From an uncultured bacterium (lineage in GTDB: Bacteria; Hydrogenedentota; Hydrogenedentia; Hydrogenedentales; CAILVY01), in the NCBI GenBank assembly GCA_937951485.1, contig CALEDJ010000006.1, positions 62,001 through 126,000 of the forward strand: DNA of 64,000 bases. Reading direction: 5' to 3'. The first letter of the stretch is position 1, and each line of letters begins with the position of its first letter. Positions 36,032 to 43,680 of this stretch are shown in pieces. Position numbers and translations under genes: made by a program. The notes beneath the pieces are model-generated. The model ran no database searches, had not been told where the DNA came from, and worked only from the letters and a program-made list of their open reading frames with translations.

Positions 36032-36841
36032 CTAGTTTTTCCAGGGAAAGAGAAAATCCCTGAATCCTCTGTTCAGGTAATCATCCTCCGCATCCCCAAA
36101 ATCAATATTCACCGTCTTCGCGGCGGCACCCGAAGCACGGACCGCCGCCACGGCGGCATATTTTCGCGATAACATCTCGTAGGCGCTCGCAGACAATGCC
36201 ATCATCGGCGCGATTGAAAAGCACATGAAGATGGGCGGCAGCATACAAAAAGCGCCGCAAAATAACATATATACCATTAATCCGACACAAAACAATGGAT
36301 TGTCAAGCACCAACAACATACACACTTTCCATGCAGCAAACACGCCCGCGTTTTTCTGCACCAGAGCCGGCATGACCAATAGCGACGCCATGCCCGTGAA
36401 GATCAAGCACCATAGGGCCAGCGCGCTCAGGGCATATCCCAGCCACGGCAGCGTCGCGCCCAGTTGCGCGGCGTAGAACCAGGCGCTTGTGGTCAAGCAT
36501 GCGAGCGCGGCAAGGAAAACGACTGCTACGCCCACGGCGCGCAGCGCATAGCGCCGCAGCCCCCAGAAAAAATCCGACAGGGCGGCATCGCGCTTCTCGA
36601 TGAGTATTTTCATGAAATGGGCCATGCCCGCGCAGGCCATGGGCAGCGCGCCGCCAAGCGCCAGCAAAGCCAGCGGCGGAGCCAGCACCACCATCAACAC
36701 ACCGTCTCCTGAGGCCAATGCCGCCCACGCCATGCCAAGCGGCATAACAAGGGCCAAGGCGCATAAGAAATTCAGCAACAACAACTTGCCCAGATGATCA
36801 TATGTCATCCAGAAGGCCATTTTCAGGGTTCGGCTCAACAT
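36032..36841 (-). CDS. Multi-helix membrane protein of unknown function
   Basis: 269 residues with about six predicted membrane helices (for example LLLLNFLCALALVMPLGMAW and LSALALWCLIFTGMASLLVM). The C-terminus ends in a polar tail, FGDAEDDYLNRGFRDFLFPW. The segment HFMKILIEKRDAALSDFFWG after the second helix resembles DUF624/YesL-type proteins, but I cannot be sure. No catalytic motif is seen. It is independent of the eno operon, which starts about 130 bases away and is on the same strand. Confidence 0.6.
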   Translation of the reverse strand: MLSRTLKMAFWMTYDHLGKLLLLNFLCALALVMPLGMAWAALASGDGVLMVVLAPPLALLALGGALPMACAGMAHFMKILIEKRDAALSDFFWGLRRYALRAVGVAVVFLAALACLTTSAWFYAAQLGATLPWLGYALSALALWCLIFTGMASLLVMPALVQKNAGVFAAWKVCMLLVLDNPLFCVGLMVYMLFCGAFCMLPPIFMCFSIAPMMALSASAYEMLSRKYAAVAAVRASGAAAKTVNIDFGDAEDDYLNRGFRDFLFPWKN

Positions 36842-36949
36842 GATTCATCGCAATGCGGGGTTAAACTCATGGGATTACCGCTGTCTTGCGAAGACTTGTC
36901 GCAACCCCCGTCTGTTCCGGTTTTCATTGTCGAAAAACGCCCCTCTCCG

Positions 36950-37945
36950 CTAGAGCAGAACCCGCACGCGACCGCGCTTGCGCAGTTCATCCATCCATTG
37001 GCGATACCGATCATCGGCATACCGGGCACGAAGAAGGGGTTCGATTTTTGTGCGCGCCTCCTCATACGATGCTTGCCCCGTCTCCTCCCGCACATCCGCT
37101 TTCAAGAGATGAAAGCCGAATTCCGTTTCGATCACGGGACTCAATTCTCCGGAATTCAGTGCGAAAGCGGCTTCTTCCAGCGCAGGAACCAAATCGCCCC
37201 GCGAAACCCATCCAATCAGGCCGCCTTCGGCGGCATCCGGGCCTTCCGAATGCATCCGCGCCGCGACCGCGAAGTCCAGCCCGTTCAGAATCTCATTGCG
37301 TAGCGCCTCCAGCCGGGCGCGCCCCTGCGCCCGCGATTCTGGATCGTTTTCCGCGCCCAGGAATATCCGGCGGATGCGCACCCGCTCAGGATGGATGAAC
37401 TCTTCGAGATGCTCCTGGTAATACTGGACCATGTCCGATTCGGAGATGACCGCCTCGCGCTCGAAATCCCGGCGCTTGCGTACGCCCATCGTTATCGCCA
37501 TGATCTGCTTGCGCATACGCTGGCGGACATCGCTCAGGGTTTCGCCCGCCTCCTCCAGCAGTTTCAGGAATTCCTCGGACGATCGGTACTGGCTGCGGAT
37601 TTTGTCCAGGCGTTCCTCCACTGCCTCATCGCTGACCTGCATCCCCGCGAATTGCGCCTCCCGGTACAGAATCTTCATCTCTATCGCCTGGTCCAGCGCT
37701 TCGCGCACCGCCTTGTCGCGTTCGCGCTCAAACTCCTCGCGTGATCGGGCCGTGGACTGCAGATTCACCAACAGCGGATGGATTTCATCCAGCACCTCGC
37801 TGTAGAGAATCACTTCCGGCCCTACCGTCGCCACCACCATGTCCACCAGTTCCGCGCCCGAAGCCGCGCCGCCGCCGGCCACAACGCCAAGCGCCGCCGC
37901 GCATATCGTGATTACCATTCTTTTTTTCCGCATAGAAATACCCAT
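36950..37945 (-). CDS. SurA-like periplasmic peptidyl-prolyl isomerase
   Basis: 331 residues. A signal peptide (VITICAAALGVVAGGGAASG) leads to the SurA N-terminal domain: VDMVVATVGPEVILYSEVLD (about 34-53) and RDKAVREALDQAIEMKILYR (about 76-95). One parvulin domain follows (about 175-280), with RIRRIFLGAENDPESRA, FAVAARMHSEGPDAAEGGLI, then GWVSRGDLVPALEEAAFALN and FGFHLLKADVREE. SurA-type chaperones handle outer-membrane proteins, in keeping with a Gram-negative cell. AAGGG lies six bases before ATG 37945. Some similar proteins carry two parvulin domains; only one is present here. Confidence 0.88.
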   Translation of the reverse strand: MGISMRKKRMVITICAAALGVVAGGGAASGAELVDMVVATVGPEVILYSEVLDEIHPLLVNLQSTARSREEFERERDKAVREALDQAIEMKILYREAQFAGMQVSDEAVEERLDKIRSQYRSSEEFLKLLEEAGETLSDVRQRMRKQIMAITMGVRKRRDFEREAVISESDMVQYYQEHLEEFIHPERVRIRRIFLGAENDPESRAQGRARLEALRNEILNGLDFAVAARMHSEGPDAAEGGLIGWVSRGDLVPALEEAAFALNSGELSPVIETEFGFHLLKADVREETGQASYEEARTKIEPLLRARYADDRYRQWMDELRKRGRVRVLL

Positions 37946-38066
37946 TATCGGCCCTTATCGTTAAGGGTTTTAGAGTCATAAGGATAACACACTCTCCGCA
38001 CACCGCACAAAAAAAGCCATGACAAATGTATGGCGGAAGTGGATGACGCATAGCCGGTATTATCCG

Positions 38067-38318
38067 AAGAACGGTAATACTGGCCATGAGTTCCCACCCA
38101 AAACCAAGTCACGATATTCCCCTCGAACACCCCCAAAGCCCGATATCTCGAAGAAACGCGCCCCCCAGATGCTCTCGGCCTTATTGATTCATTTGAACCG
38201 TAATGACGGGTGAAATGGATTTTCCAGCCAGAGGCGACAGGCTTTCGGACCTGTTCTTTGATATCAGGGGGAGCCGGCCATAATGCTCCCAGAACGACGG
38301 CAAGGTAGCCGAGTTCAC
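38067..38318 (-). pseudogene. Broken toxin gene (RelE/ParE-type) of a toxin-antitoxin module
   Basis: Three frames must be joined: VNSATLPSFWEHYGRLP (from GTG 38318), ACRLWLENPFHPSLRFK then a stop codon and INKAESIWGARF, and finally RALGVFEGNIVTWFWVGTHG. Together they read like a complete toxin of about 85 residues whose usual form has FKCIN at the stop (Cys replaced by TGA). At least two frameshifts are present, one in a run of C residues (five where six would keep frame). The GTG overlaps the stop of the antitoxin gene (GTGA), as in coupled modules. It is non-functional. Confidence 0.8.
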
Positions 38319-38545
38319 AGGCTGTCCATGTCGATCGGGGTTGTTTTCCGTTCCGCGATTTCTTTTCGCGCTTTTTGCGTCGTCACAGTCAAGGCATCCT
38401 GCGTTCTGTCGAATGACTCCTGCCATTGTTGCTCTTCGCGAAGGTCCTGGATGTGCTCGCGCACATGCTCAAGCGTTCGTTCCTGAAGAGTTTTTGGAAG
38501 AGTATCCAATATTTTCAACAATGTCTCAGTGGTTGCGGACGTCAT
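38315..38545 (-). CDS. Antitoxin-like protein without a working toxin
   Basis: 76 residues, mostly helical and charged: TTETLLKILDTLPKTLQERT then LEHVREHIQDLREEQQWQES. This resembles small antitoxins that pair with RelE/ParE-type toxins in many free-living bacteria. Its stop overlaps the initiation codon of the dead toxin gene. The ribosome site is weak (AAGACA). As the toxin is inactivated, this gene is now an orphan and may be drifting or may act in trans on related toxins. Confidence 0.6.
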   Translation of the reverse strand: MTSATTETLLKILDTLPKTLQERTLEHVREHIQDLREEQQWQESFDRTQDALTVTTQKARKEIAERKTTPIDMDSL

Positions 38546-38751
38546 GGCGTGTCTTGCTTATGCGGCTGTTCATGCTCGATGCATTTTTGGGGAATCTACG
38601 AAACATCAACGGCATGCATTTGTAACCCTCGATTGCGATCGCAAACGACTTTCTTTTTTGTCAATTAGTTCCGATGGCGGCAGTCTCTTGCCAACAACCC
38701 CGGCAATAGCCCGACATTGCATGTGGAGAGCAGATACCGCATAATTTTGGC

Positions 38752-40755
38752 ATGATGACTGCGGCACTCACGCTGGTCCTGGCGGCCGGCATCAGAATCT
38801 GGACGGAACCATCGCTGATGCAGACTGACGGCGGCGCGCGCAGCGCGCATGCGGCGGACACCGCGCGGGTCTATGCCGCGCGCGGCGAGTCGGAGTCATT
38901 CCAGTTGTGCTACCGGGCGGGGCGCAAGGGGACAACCAATCTCCGGGTGGAGGCTTTTCCGCCAGGCGAGCAGATCGGCGCGCCTGCGGTGCGGATGGTG
39001 GGATTCCTGGAGGCACAGCCGCCGTCGCCGCGCGCGGGTTCCTATGCGCATATCCGCCCCGACCCGTTGCTGGACGCGGTTCCCGTCACGCTGTCGCGCG
39101 GCGATACCGTGGTCTATTGGGTCACCTATCACATCCCGCGAGACGCCAAGCCAGGCACTTACCAGGGACGATTGCGGCTGCTCAGCGATGACCGGCGTCC
39201 ACGCACGGTGTCGGTGCGACTGGAGGTCTTCAATTTTACGTTGCCGGAAATCCCCTCCTTGCGGGGCGTTTTCCGCATGGACCGCAACGCGCTGCGTCTG
39301 TATTACCATCTGGACGCGGTGGCGATTTCCGACTGGGCGCCGATTTACGACAACCTGACCGCGTACCGGATATCGCCGCTGTTGCGCCTGCGATGGCCGG
39401 ACGACGACAATCTGGACCCGCTGCAGGACCATATCGCGTATCTCCTCGATGCGCGGCGCGCGGCATGCGTCGCTTTGGATGCCGGGCGGGATGTGCTGCC
39501 CAAACCGAATCCCGGCGTATCTCCGGACCCATTACAGCAGACGATGCAAGGCCTGATTGACTCACTGGATGAAAAGCATTGGCGCAGCCGGGTATGCCTG
39601 GCCGTGGAATCCCCGTCCAATCGGGATCAGTGGCCGGAATTGCGCGACCAGTGCGCGCGGATCGCGCGCCTGGATACGCGCCTGCCCGTCCTGCTTTCGG
39701 GGCCGCCGCACCTGTTCTTCGAGCGGTTTGTGGACCGTTGGGCGACGCCGTTCCCGGCGTTTTCGCCCGAACTGTTCGGGCGCTTTCGCGCGGGACTTTC
39801 CCTGAGCGGTCCCGCACCCCGGCTGTCGGCATCCGTATCCGCGTCCGCAGCCGGTCCGATGCTCCACGGGCAGGGGGCGTTGTCCGCGCCGGAAGACGCC
39901 TGCGATGCCAGCATTTTCACCGTGTGGACTTCCGACAAAGCCCCCACCTCGCGGTCTCCGGCATGGTTCCAACTGGATTTTGCGAATCCCACCGCGGTGA
40001 ATGCCGTGAATATCTTATGGGAACCGGGGATGGAAAGCGATGCGATTGAAGTGCTGATTTCCCGCGAAGGGACCTTTTTCTCCCCCGCCACGGTCACATG
40101 GGACTATCTGGCGCCGGCGGAACCCTACGCGACCAGCGTCGCGTTGGGACGCTTCCGGTATCCTGCGGAAATTCGCAGCCTGCGGCTGCTGTTCCGCAAC
40201 AGTCTCGGCGGCGGACCGATAGGCATTGCGGAAATTGATCTGGAGATGGAAACAGAAATGGGCGTTTCGGACCCCATCGCGTCCATCGCGCCGTGGTTGC
40301 TGATTGCGCGGGATGCGTTCCCTTCGCTCGCCGCTGATGCGCTGCCCATTGAGGCGCGCCTGATTCCGTGGGTCTGCTGGGCGCACGACTACGAGGGATT
40401 CTTCTCTCCTGCCCTGAACGAGTGGCCCCGCGGCTGGCAGGAACTGTACACGCAGCGGCCGGTGCTTTGGCGCGGCGCGGAAGACGGGTCCGGCTGCCTG
40501 ATATATCCCGGCCCGGACGGCCCTGTGCCGTCCGTCCGGTTCGAACGCCTGCGCGACGGCATGGAAGATTATGAATACCTGATCGCGGTGCAAAACGCCA
40601 TCGCCGCCGGGCAAATCAAGGACCGCGAACTCGAAGAATGGACAACGAAGAAATTCTTCCCGCCCTGGCCCGCGCCCGAGGACCTCGCCCAGTTCGCTGA
40701 GAAATTGTCCGCCATGCGCATCCGCGCCGGACGCGCCCTCGGCGCATTGAATTGA
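38752..40755 (+). CDS. Secreted DUF4091 protein with a discoidin-like domain
   Basis: 667 residues. A signal peptide (MMTAALTLVLAAGIRIW) starts at two adjacent ATGs. The N-terminal part (about 30-165) is a beta-sandwich with YHIPRDAKPGTYQGRLRLLS (about 126-145). A glycosidase-like barrel section follows. About 385-500 looks like a discoidin/F5-8 type C module: SPAWFQLDFANPTAVNAVNI and LRLLFRNSLGGGPIGIAEI. The family hallmark RDGMEDYEYL stands at about 600. DUF4091 proteins are thought to act on complex glycans; no activity is proven. Unlike most relatives, the discoidin module is inside, not at the end. Confidence 0.75.
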   Translation: MMTAALTLVLAAGIRIWTEPSLMQTDGGARSAHAADTARVYAARGESESFQLCYRAGRKGTTNLRVEAFPPGEQIGAPAVRMVGFLEAQPPSPRAGSYAHIRPDPLLDAVPVTLSRGDTVVYWVTYHIPRDAKPGTYQGRLRLLSDDRRPRTVSVRLEVFNFTLPEIPSLRGVFRMDRNALRLYYHLDAVAISDWAPIYDNLTAYRISPLLRLRWPDDDNLDPLQDHIAYLLDARRAACVALDAGRDVLPKPNPGVSPDPLQQTMQGLIDSLDEKHWRSRVCLAVESPSNRDQWPELRDQCARIARLDTRLPVLLSGPPHLFFERFVDRWATPFPAFSPELFGRFRAGLSLSGPAPRLSASVSASAAGPMLHGQGALSAPEDACDASIFTVWTSDKAPTSRSPAWFQLDFANPTAVNAVNILWEPGMESDAIEVLISREGTFFSPATVTWDYLAPAEPYATSVALGRFRYPAEIRSLRLLFRNSLGGGPIGIAEIDLEMETEMGVSDPIASIAPWLLIARDAFPSLAADALPIEARLIPWVCWAHDYEGFFSPALNEWPRGWQELYTQRPVLWRGAEDGSGCLIYPGPDGPVPSVRFERLRDGMEDYEYLIAVQNAIAAGQIKDRELEEWTTKKFFPPWPAPEDLAQFAEKLSAMRIRAGRALGALN

Positions 40756-40832
40756 AGGGAGACCTGCGGTCGGCGGCGTGGCGCATTCCGCACTCCGCAT
40801 ACCGCATGCTGTCAAACGAGTTTCCGTCCGCC

Positions 40833-40866
40833 CAAAAACAACCCCCGGCGCATCACGCCGGGGGTT
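40833..40866 (-). terminator. Terminator of the first discoidin-like gene
   Basis: AACCCCCGGCG and CGCCGGGGGTT pair around five bases and on the minus strand run into TGTTTTTGG. It also lies between convergent genes, so may serve both. Confidence 0.85.
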
Positions 40867-40888
40867 GCGAAAACGCCACCAAGCCGCC

Positions 40889-41575
40889 TCACACCGCGCG
40901 ACCCAGCACCTCCACTTCCACATAGTGGTTCATGTCGTTGGCCGTGTTGCCGTTGCTGTACAAGCGCACATACCGCGCCTTCACGCCATCTGCCGGAATC
41001 AGCCGCCCCTTGTGGTTTTCGATATACTCTTTATCCTTGCCCACGCCAAGGCCGGACGAATTGTCATGATCGTTGTTGTACACCGTGGTCACACCGTCCT
41101 TGAAATCCGGGTCGTTGGACACCTGCACCACCACATCGAAGTACACGCGTTTGCCCTCGTGGAAATGCCACACCAGGATCGCGTAAATCTCGTGATCCTT
41201 TTCGAGGTCAATCTGCACCCATTGCAGGCCCGCGCCCAGTTCCACCAGGCTCGTCTTCGCGTAATCCTTGTCGCCGTCGGTGATCTGTTCCAGCCGACCC
41301 ACAATCGGGTTCTTGAAACTGCTGGTCACCGGCTTGCCTCTGGAGACCACCGCCGTGCCTTGCGGCGCCATAAACGGCGGGCGATCTTTGTAATCTTCCG
41401 GCTCCAGGTTCGGACCCCAGTAATCGAGCGGGGTGCCGCCGAAGAACGGCTCAGGAAGTTCGATCGGTACTTCCACCAAATCCTCGGCATGCGCCGTCCC
41501 CAGAGCGCCAAAATACAGGCATCCAGCCACCGCCAAGAGGGCCATCGTCCCACAGATTCCCACGACTTCTTTCAT
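40889..41575 (-). CDS. Exported discoidin-like domain protein, copy 1
   Basis: 228 residues with a signal peptide (AVAGCLYFGALGTAHAED). The mature part resembles a single F5/8 type C (discoidin) domain: GKPVTSSFKNPIVGRLEQIT, DGDKDYAKTSLVELGAGLQW, VQIDLEKDHEIYAILVWHFH and ARYVRLYSNGNTANDMNHYV. Discoidin modules bind glycans or other surface ligands. AAAAGGAG precedes the ATG. A paralogue lies at 42581-43270 with matching segments; mazEF sits between the two. Function unknown. Confidence 0.7.
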   Translation of the reverse strand: MKEVVGICGTMALLAVAGCLYFGALGTAHAEDLVEVPIELPEPFFGGTPLDYWGPNLEPEDYKDRPPFMAPQGTAVVSRGKPVTSSFKNPIVGRLEQITDGDKDYAKTSLVELGAGLQWVQIDLEKDHEIYAILVWHFHEGKRVYFDVVVQVSNDPDFKDGVTTVYNNDHDNSSGLGVGKDKEYIENHKGRLIPADGVKARYVRLYSNGNTANDMNHYVEVEVLGRAV

Positions 41576-41805
41576 GATTTTCTCCTTTTGCGCCGTGTTG
41601 CGACGCGCTCTATTTTACTTTCCGCGACACCCCAGGCAACCATCCGCGCCCGGCCTTGCCGGCCCTGTTGCGCGTTTTCATACACCGTTGCACAGTGGTG
41701 ATGTTGGATTATTCACCGTCTAAATGGACGCGAAACGCCGCCTGATATTCACCGCGGCATTTCCGACGGGAACCCCAGTATAGCAAATTCCCGCGTCGCT
41801 TTCAT

Positions 41806-41843
41806 ATTTTGCGCGCAGCACAAGATTTTGCGCGCAGCACAAG
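41806..41843. repeat. Tandem 19-base duplication
   Basis: ATTTTGCGCGCAGCACAAG occurs twice in a row just downstream of mazF. The rest of the gap 41576-41870 shows no gene. Confidence 0.85.
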
Positions 41844-41870
41844 ACTCAGCGGAGGCGAAGGCTGATCACG

Positions 41871-42203
41871 TCAATAGATACATGCGTCAAGCAAAGCGAG
41901 CACTTCTTCAAGCACGGCGGGGGATGCTTTGCCGATGCGCCTGGCAGCACGACTGCGGAAGTCGAGAGATTTGACCTGTTCAACCATGATATAGCCGGTT
42001 ACCGGTGCATCATCCCCCACGGAGACATGGAAGGGAAAATTGCGGCTGGTGTTGGTCAATGGGCATACGATGGCAAGCCCGGTGTGCCTGGTGAAAAGGG
42101 TGTTGCTGATTACCAGGGCGGGGCGACGGCCTTTCTGCTCATGTCCGGATTGCGGGTTGAAGGTGAGCGATACGTAGTCGCCTTTAGCCGGAATATACGG
42201 CAT
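41871..42203 (-). CDS. mazF: MazF/PemK-type endoribonuclease toxin
   Basis: 110 residues, the usual size. Hallmarks: GDYVSLTFNPQSGHEQKGRR (about 8-27), RPALVISNTLF (about 27-37), and VVCPLTNTSRNFPF-like IVCPLTNTSRNFPFHVSVGD (about 46-65). MazF toxins cut mRNA at short sequence motifs; the recognition site here is unknown. It starts three bases after the mazE stop. Both genes sit on the strand of, and between, two discoidin-like paralogues, suggesting insertion of the module. Confidence 0.93.
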   Translation of the reverse strand: MPYIPAKGDYVSLTFNPQSGHEQKGRRPALVISNTLFTRHTGLAIVCPLTNTSRNFPFHVSVGDDAPVTGYIMVEQVKSLDFRSRAARRIGKASPAVLEEVLALLDACIY

Positions 42204-42206
42204 GCG

Positions 42207-42455
42207 TCACCAGACCTCCCGTCCGATCGGTTCTCCCCACTCCGTCTCTTCCGCGCGATAGTTTTTCGGGATTTGCCGTACCAGTTCCCGAAGATTGCGT
42301 TTCCCCCGGATACGCCGCGTCGGCATAATGGTAATCACGCCGTCCTTCGCGGTGACGGCGACCTCGTCGCCGACGGCCAGCGCTGCCCTTTCGAGGACAT
42401 CTACCGGAAGGCGCAAGCCCTGGCTGTTGCCCCATTTCTGAATTCGGGTGACCAT
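42207..42455 (-). CDS. mazE: MazE-type antitoxin
   Basis: 82 residues from ATG 42455, behind AGGAGA. The N-terminal swapped-hairpin DNA-binding fold is RIQKWGNSQGLRLPVDVLER (about 4-23) and EVAVTAKDGVITIMPTRR (about 32-49). The C-terminal half (KNYRAEETEWGEPIGREVW end) is the toxin-binding tail. MazE neutralises MazF and represses its own promoter. The first open codons at 42482 are less likely as a start. Confidence 0.93.
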   Translation of the reverse strand: MVTRIQKWGNSQGLRLPVDVLERAALAVGDEVAVTAKDGVITIMPTRRIRGKRNLRELVRQIPKNYRAEETEWGEPIGREVW

Positions 42456-42580
42456 GTCGCTGTCTCCTGATGTATAGCCCAAGTATATCCAAACATGATT
42501 TTCCTGTCAAGTAGCGCTGGTGCGTCACACCGCAGGAGCGGTGTGACGAGGGAGATATCGAAGGTTTTTCAGGGGATGTC

Positions 42581-43270
42581 TCACCCACCTTGAGGTATGC
42601 CAAAGACTTCCACTTCGATGTAGTGGTTGTTTGCGCTGTTGCTGTTGCCCTTGGTGTAGAGGCGGACGTAGCGGGCACGCGCGCCGGCAGCGGGAATCAG
42701 GCGGCCTTTGTGGGTTTCCACATAGAGTTTGTCTTTGCCCGCGCCGAGTCCCGCTTCGTTCTCCGTGTCATTGTTGTAAAGAGTGCGCACGCCCTCCTTG
42801 AATTCGGGATCATTCGAGACCTGGACAATGACGCAGAAATAGACCCGCCTGGCGTCATAATTGTGCCAGACGGCGACGGCGTGAATTTCCGCTGTCTCTT
42901 CCAAGTCAATCTGGACCCATTGCAGGCCGGGGCTGAGTTCCACGACGCTTTCCGGACCGAAGCCCTTGTCGCCGTCGGTGATTTGCGCCAGCGTCCCCCG
43001 GCGCGGCGTTGCCACGCTTGCAGTGACGGGTTTCCCGCGCGAGAGCAGCCGGACTCCGTCCGGCACGCGGATGGGCGGAGGTTCGCGGTGGTCTTCGGGT
43101 TCCAGGTTTTCATGCCAGAAATCGGCGGGCCGCGCGTCAGGGTGCGGCGGCGGGTATTCCACCGTCAGGGTTCCCTGCGCGAATGCGCCAAACGCAAAGC
43201 ACAGCAGCCATGCCGTTGGCGCGAAGTGAATGGGCGCAGCGCGTTTCTTCCCTTGGCGTTGCGAAACCAT
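42581..43270 (-). CDS. Exported discoidin-like domain protein, copy 2
   Basis: 229 residues. A signal sequence (APTAWLLCFAFGAFAQ) is followed by the same order of segments as in copy 1: FWHENLEPEDHREPPPIRVP, GKPVTASVATPRRGTLAQIT, LSPGLQWVQIDLEETAEIHA and ARYVRLYTKGNSNSANNHYI. The paralogues share the Pro-rich start, the discoidin core and the C-terminal VEVxG end. No ideal ribosome site precedes the ATG 43270. The two probably arose by duplication and were later separated by mazEF. Confidence 0.7.
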   Translation of the reverse strand: MVSQRQGKKRAAPIHFAPTAWLLCFAFGAFAQGTLTVEYPPPHPDARPADFWHENLEPEDHREPPPIRVPDGVRLLSRGKPVTASVATPRRGTLAQITDGDKGFGPESVVELSPGLQWVQIDLEETAEIHAVAVWHNYDARRVYFCVIVQVSNDPEFKEGVRTLYNNDTENEAGLGAGKDKLYVETHKGRLIPAAGARARYVRLYTKGNSNSANNHYIEVEVFGIPQGG

Positions 43271-43332
43271 GTGATGCGTGACATCGCCCTCCGTTTTTCA
43301 AGCGCGCCGTCGCGGCGACCAGTGTCAGTCTA

Positions 43333-43638
43333 TCACCATCCGGCGTCGTCAGGAAAGCAGTTGACGTACTTCACGCTGTGGCGCGGTTCGGCCATCATCG
43401 GGGCGACGGCGTCGCGCCAGCGCTGGTAATGCGCGGTTTCCTTATGGCGCGCCGGGGCATCCGCGTCGCGATAGACCTCCACCAGCATGAATCTAGTGGG
43501 ATCATCCTGCTGCTGCAACACATCGAAACGCGCAATGCCGGATTCCTGCATGCTGCTGCGCGCATTTTCCAGCGTCGCCTCCCGGAACGCCTCCACAGCG
43601 TCGGGCTTTATCACGCAATGCACGTGAACGATGAGCAT
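43333..43638 (-). CDS. Antibiotic biosynthesis monooxygenase-domain (ABM) protein
   Basis: 101 residues, a typical single ABM domain: [20 protein letters not shown] (about 5-24), [20 protein letters not shown] (about 33-52), then [20 protein letters not shown]. Members include heme-degrading and quinol monooxygenases and enzymes of unknown activity. AAAGGATGCG precedes the ATG. It stands between the discoidin-like copy 2 and the dynamin-like genes on the same strand, but 40 bases from the latter, so co-transcription is possible. Confidence 0.85.
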   Translation of the reverse strand: MLIVHVHCVIKPDAVEAFREATLENARSSMQESGIARFDVLQQQDDPTRFMLVEVYRDADAPARHKETAHYQRWRDAVAPMMAEPRHSVKYVNCFPDDAGW

Positions 43639-43680
43639 GATCGCATCCTTTCGGTTGCAATGTCCGTTCGCCGGGAAATC

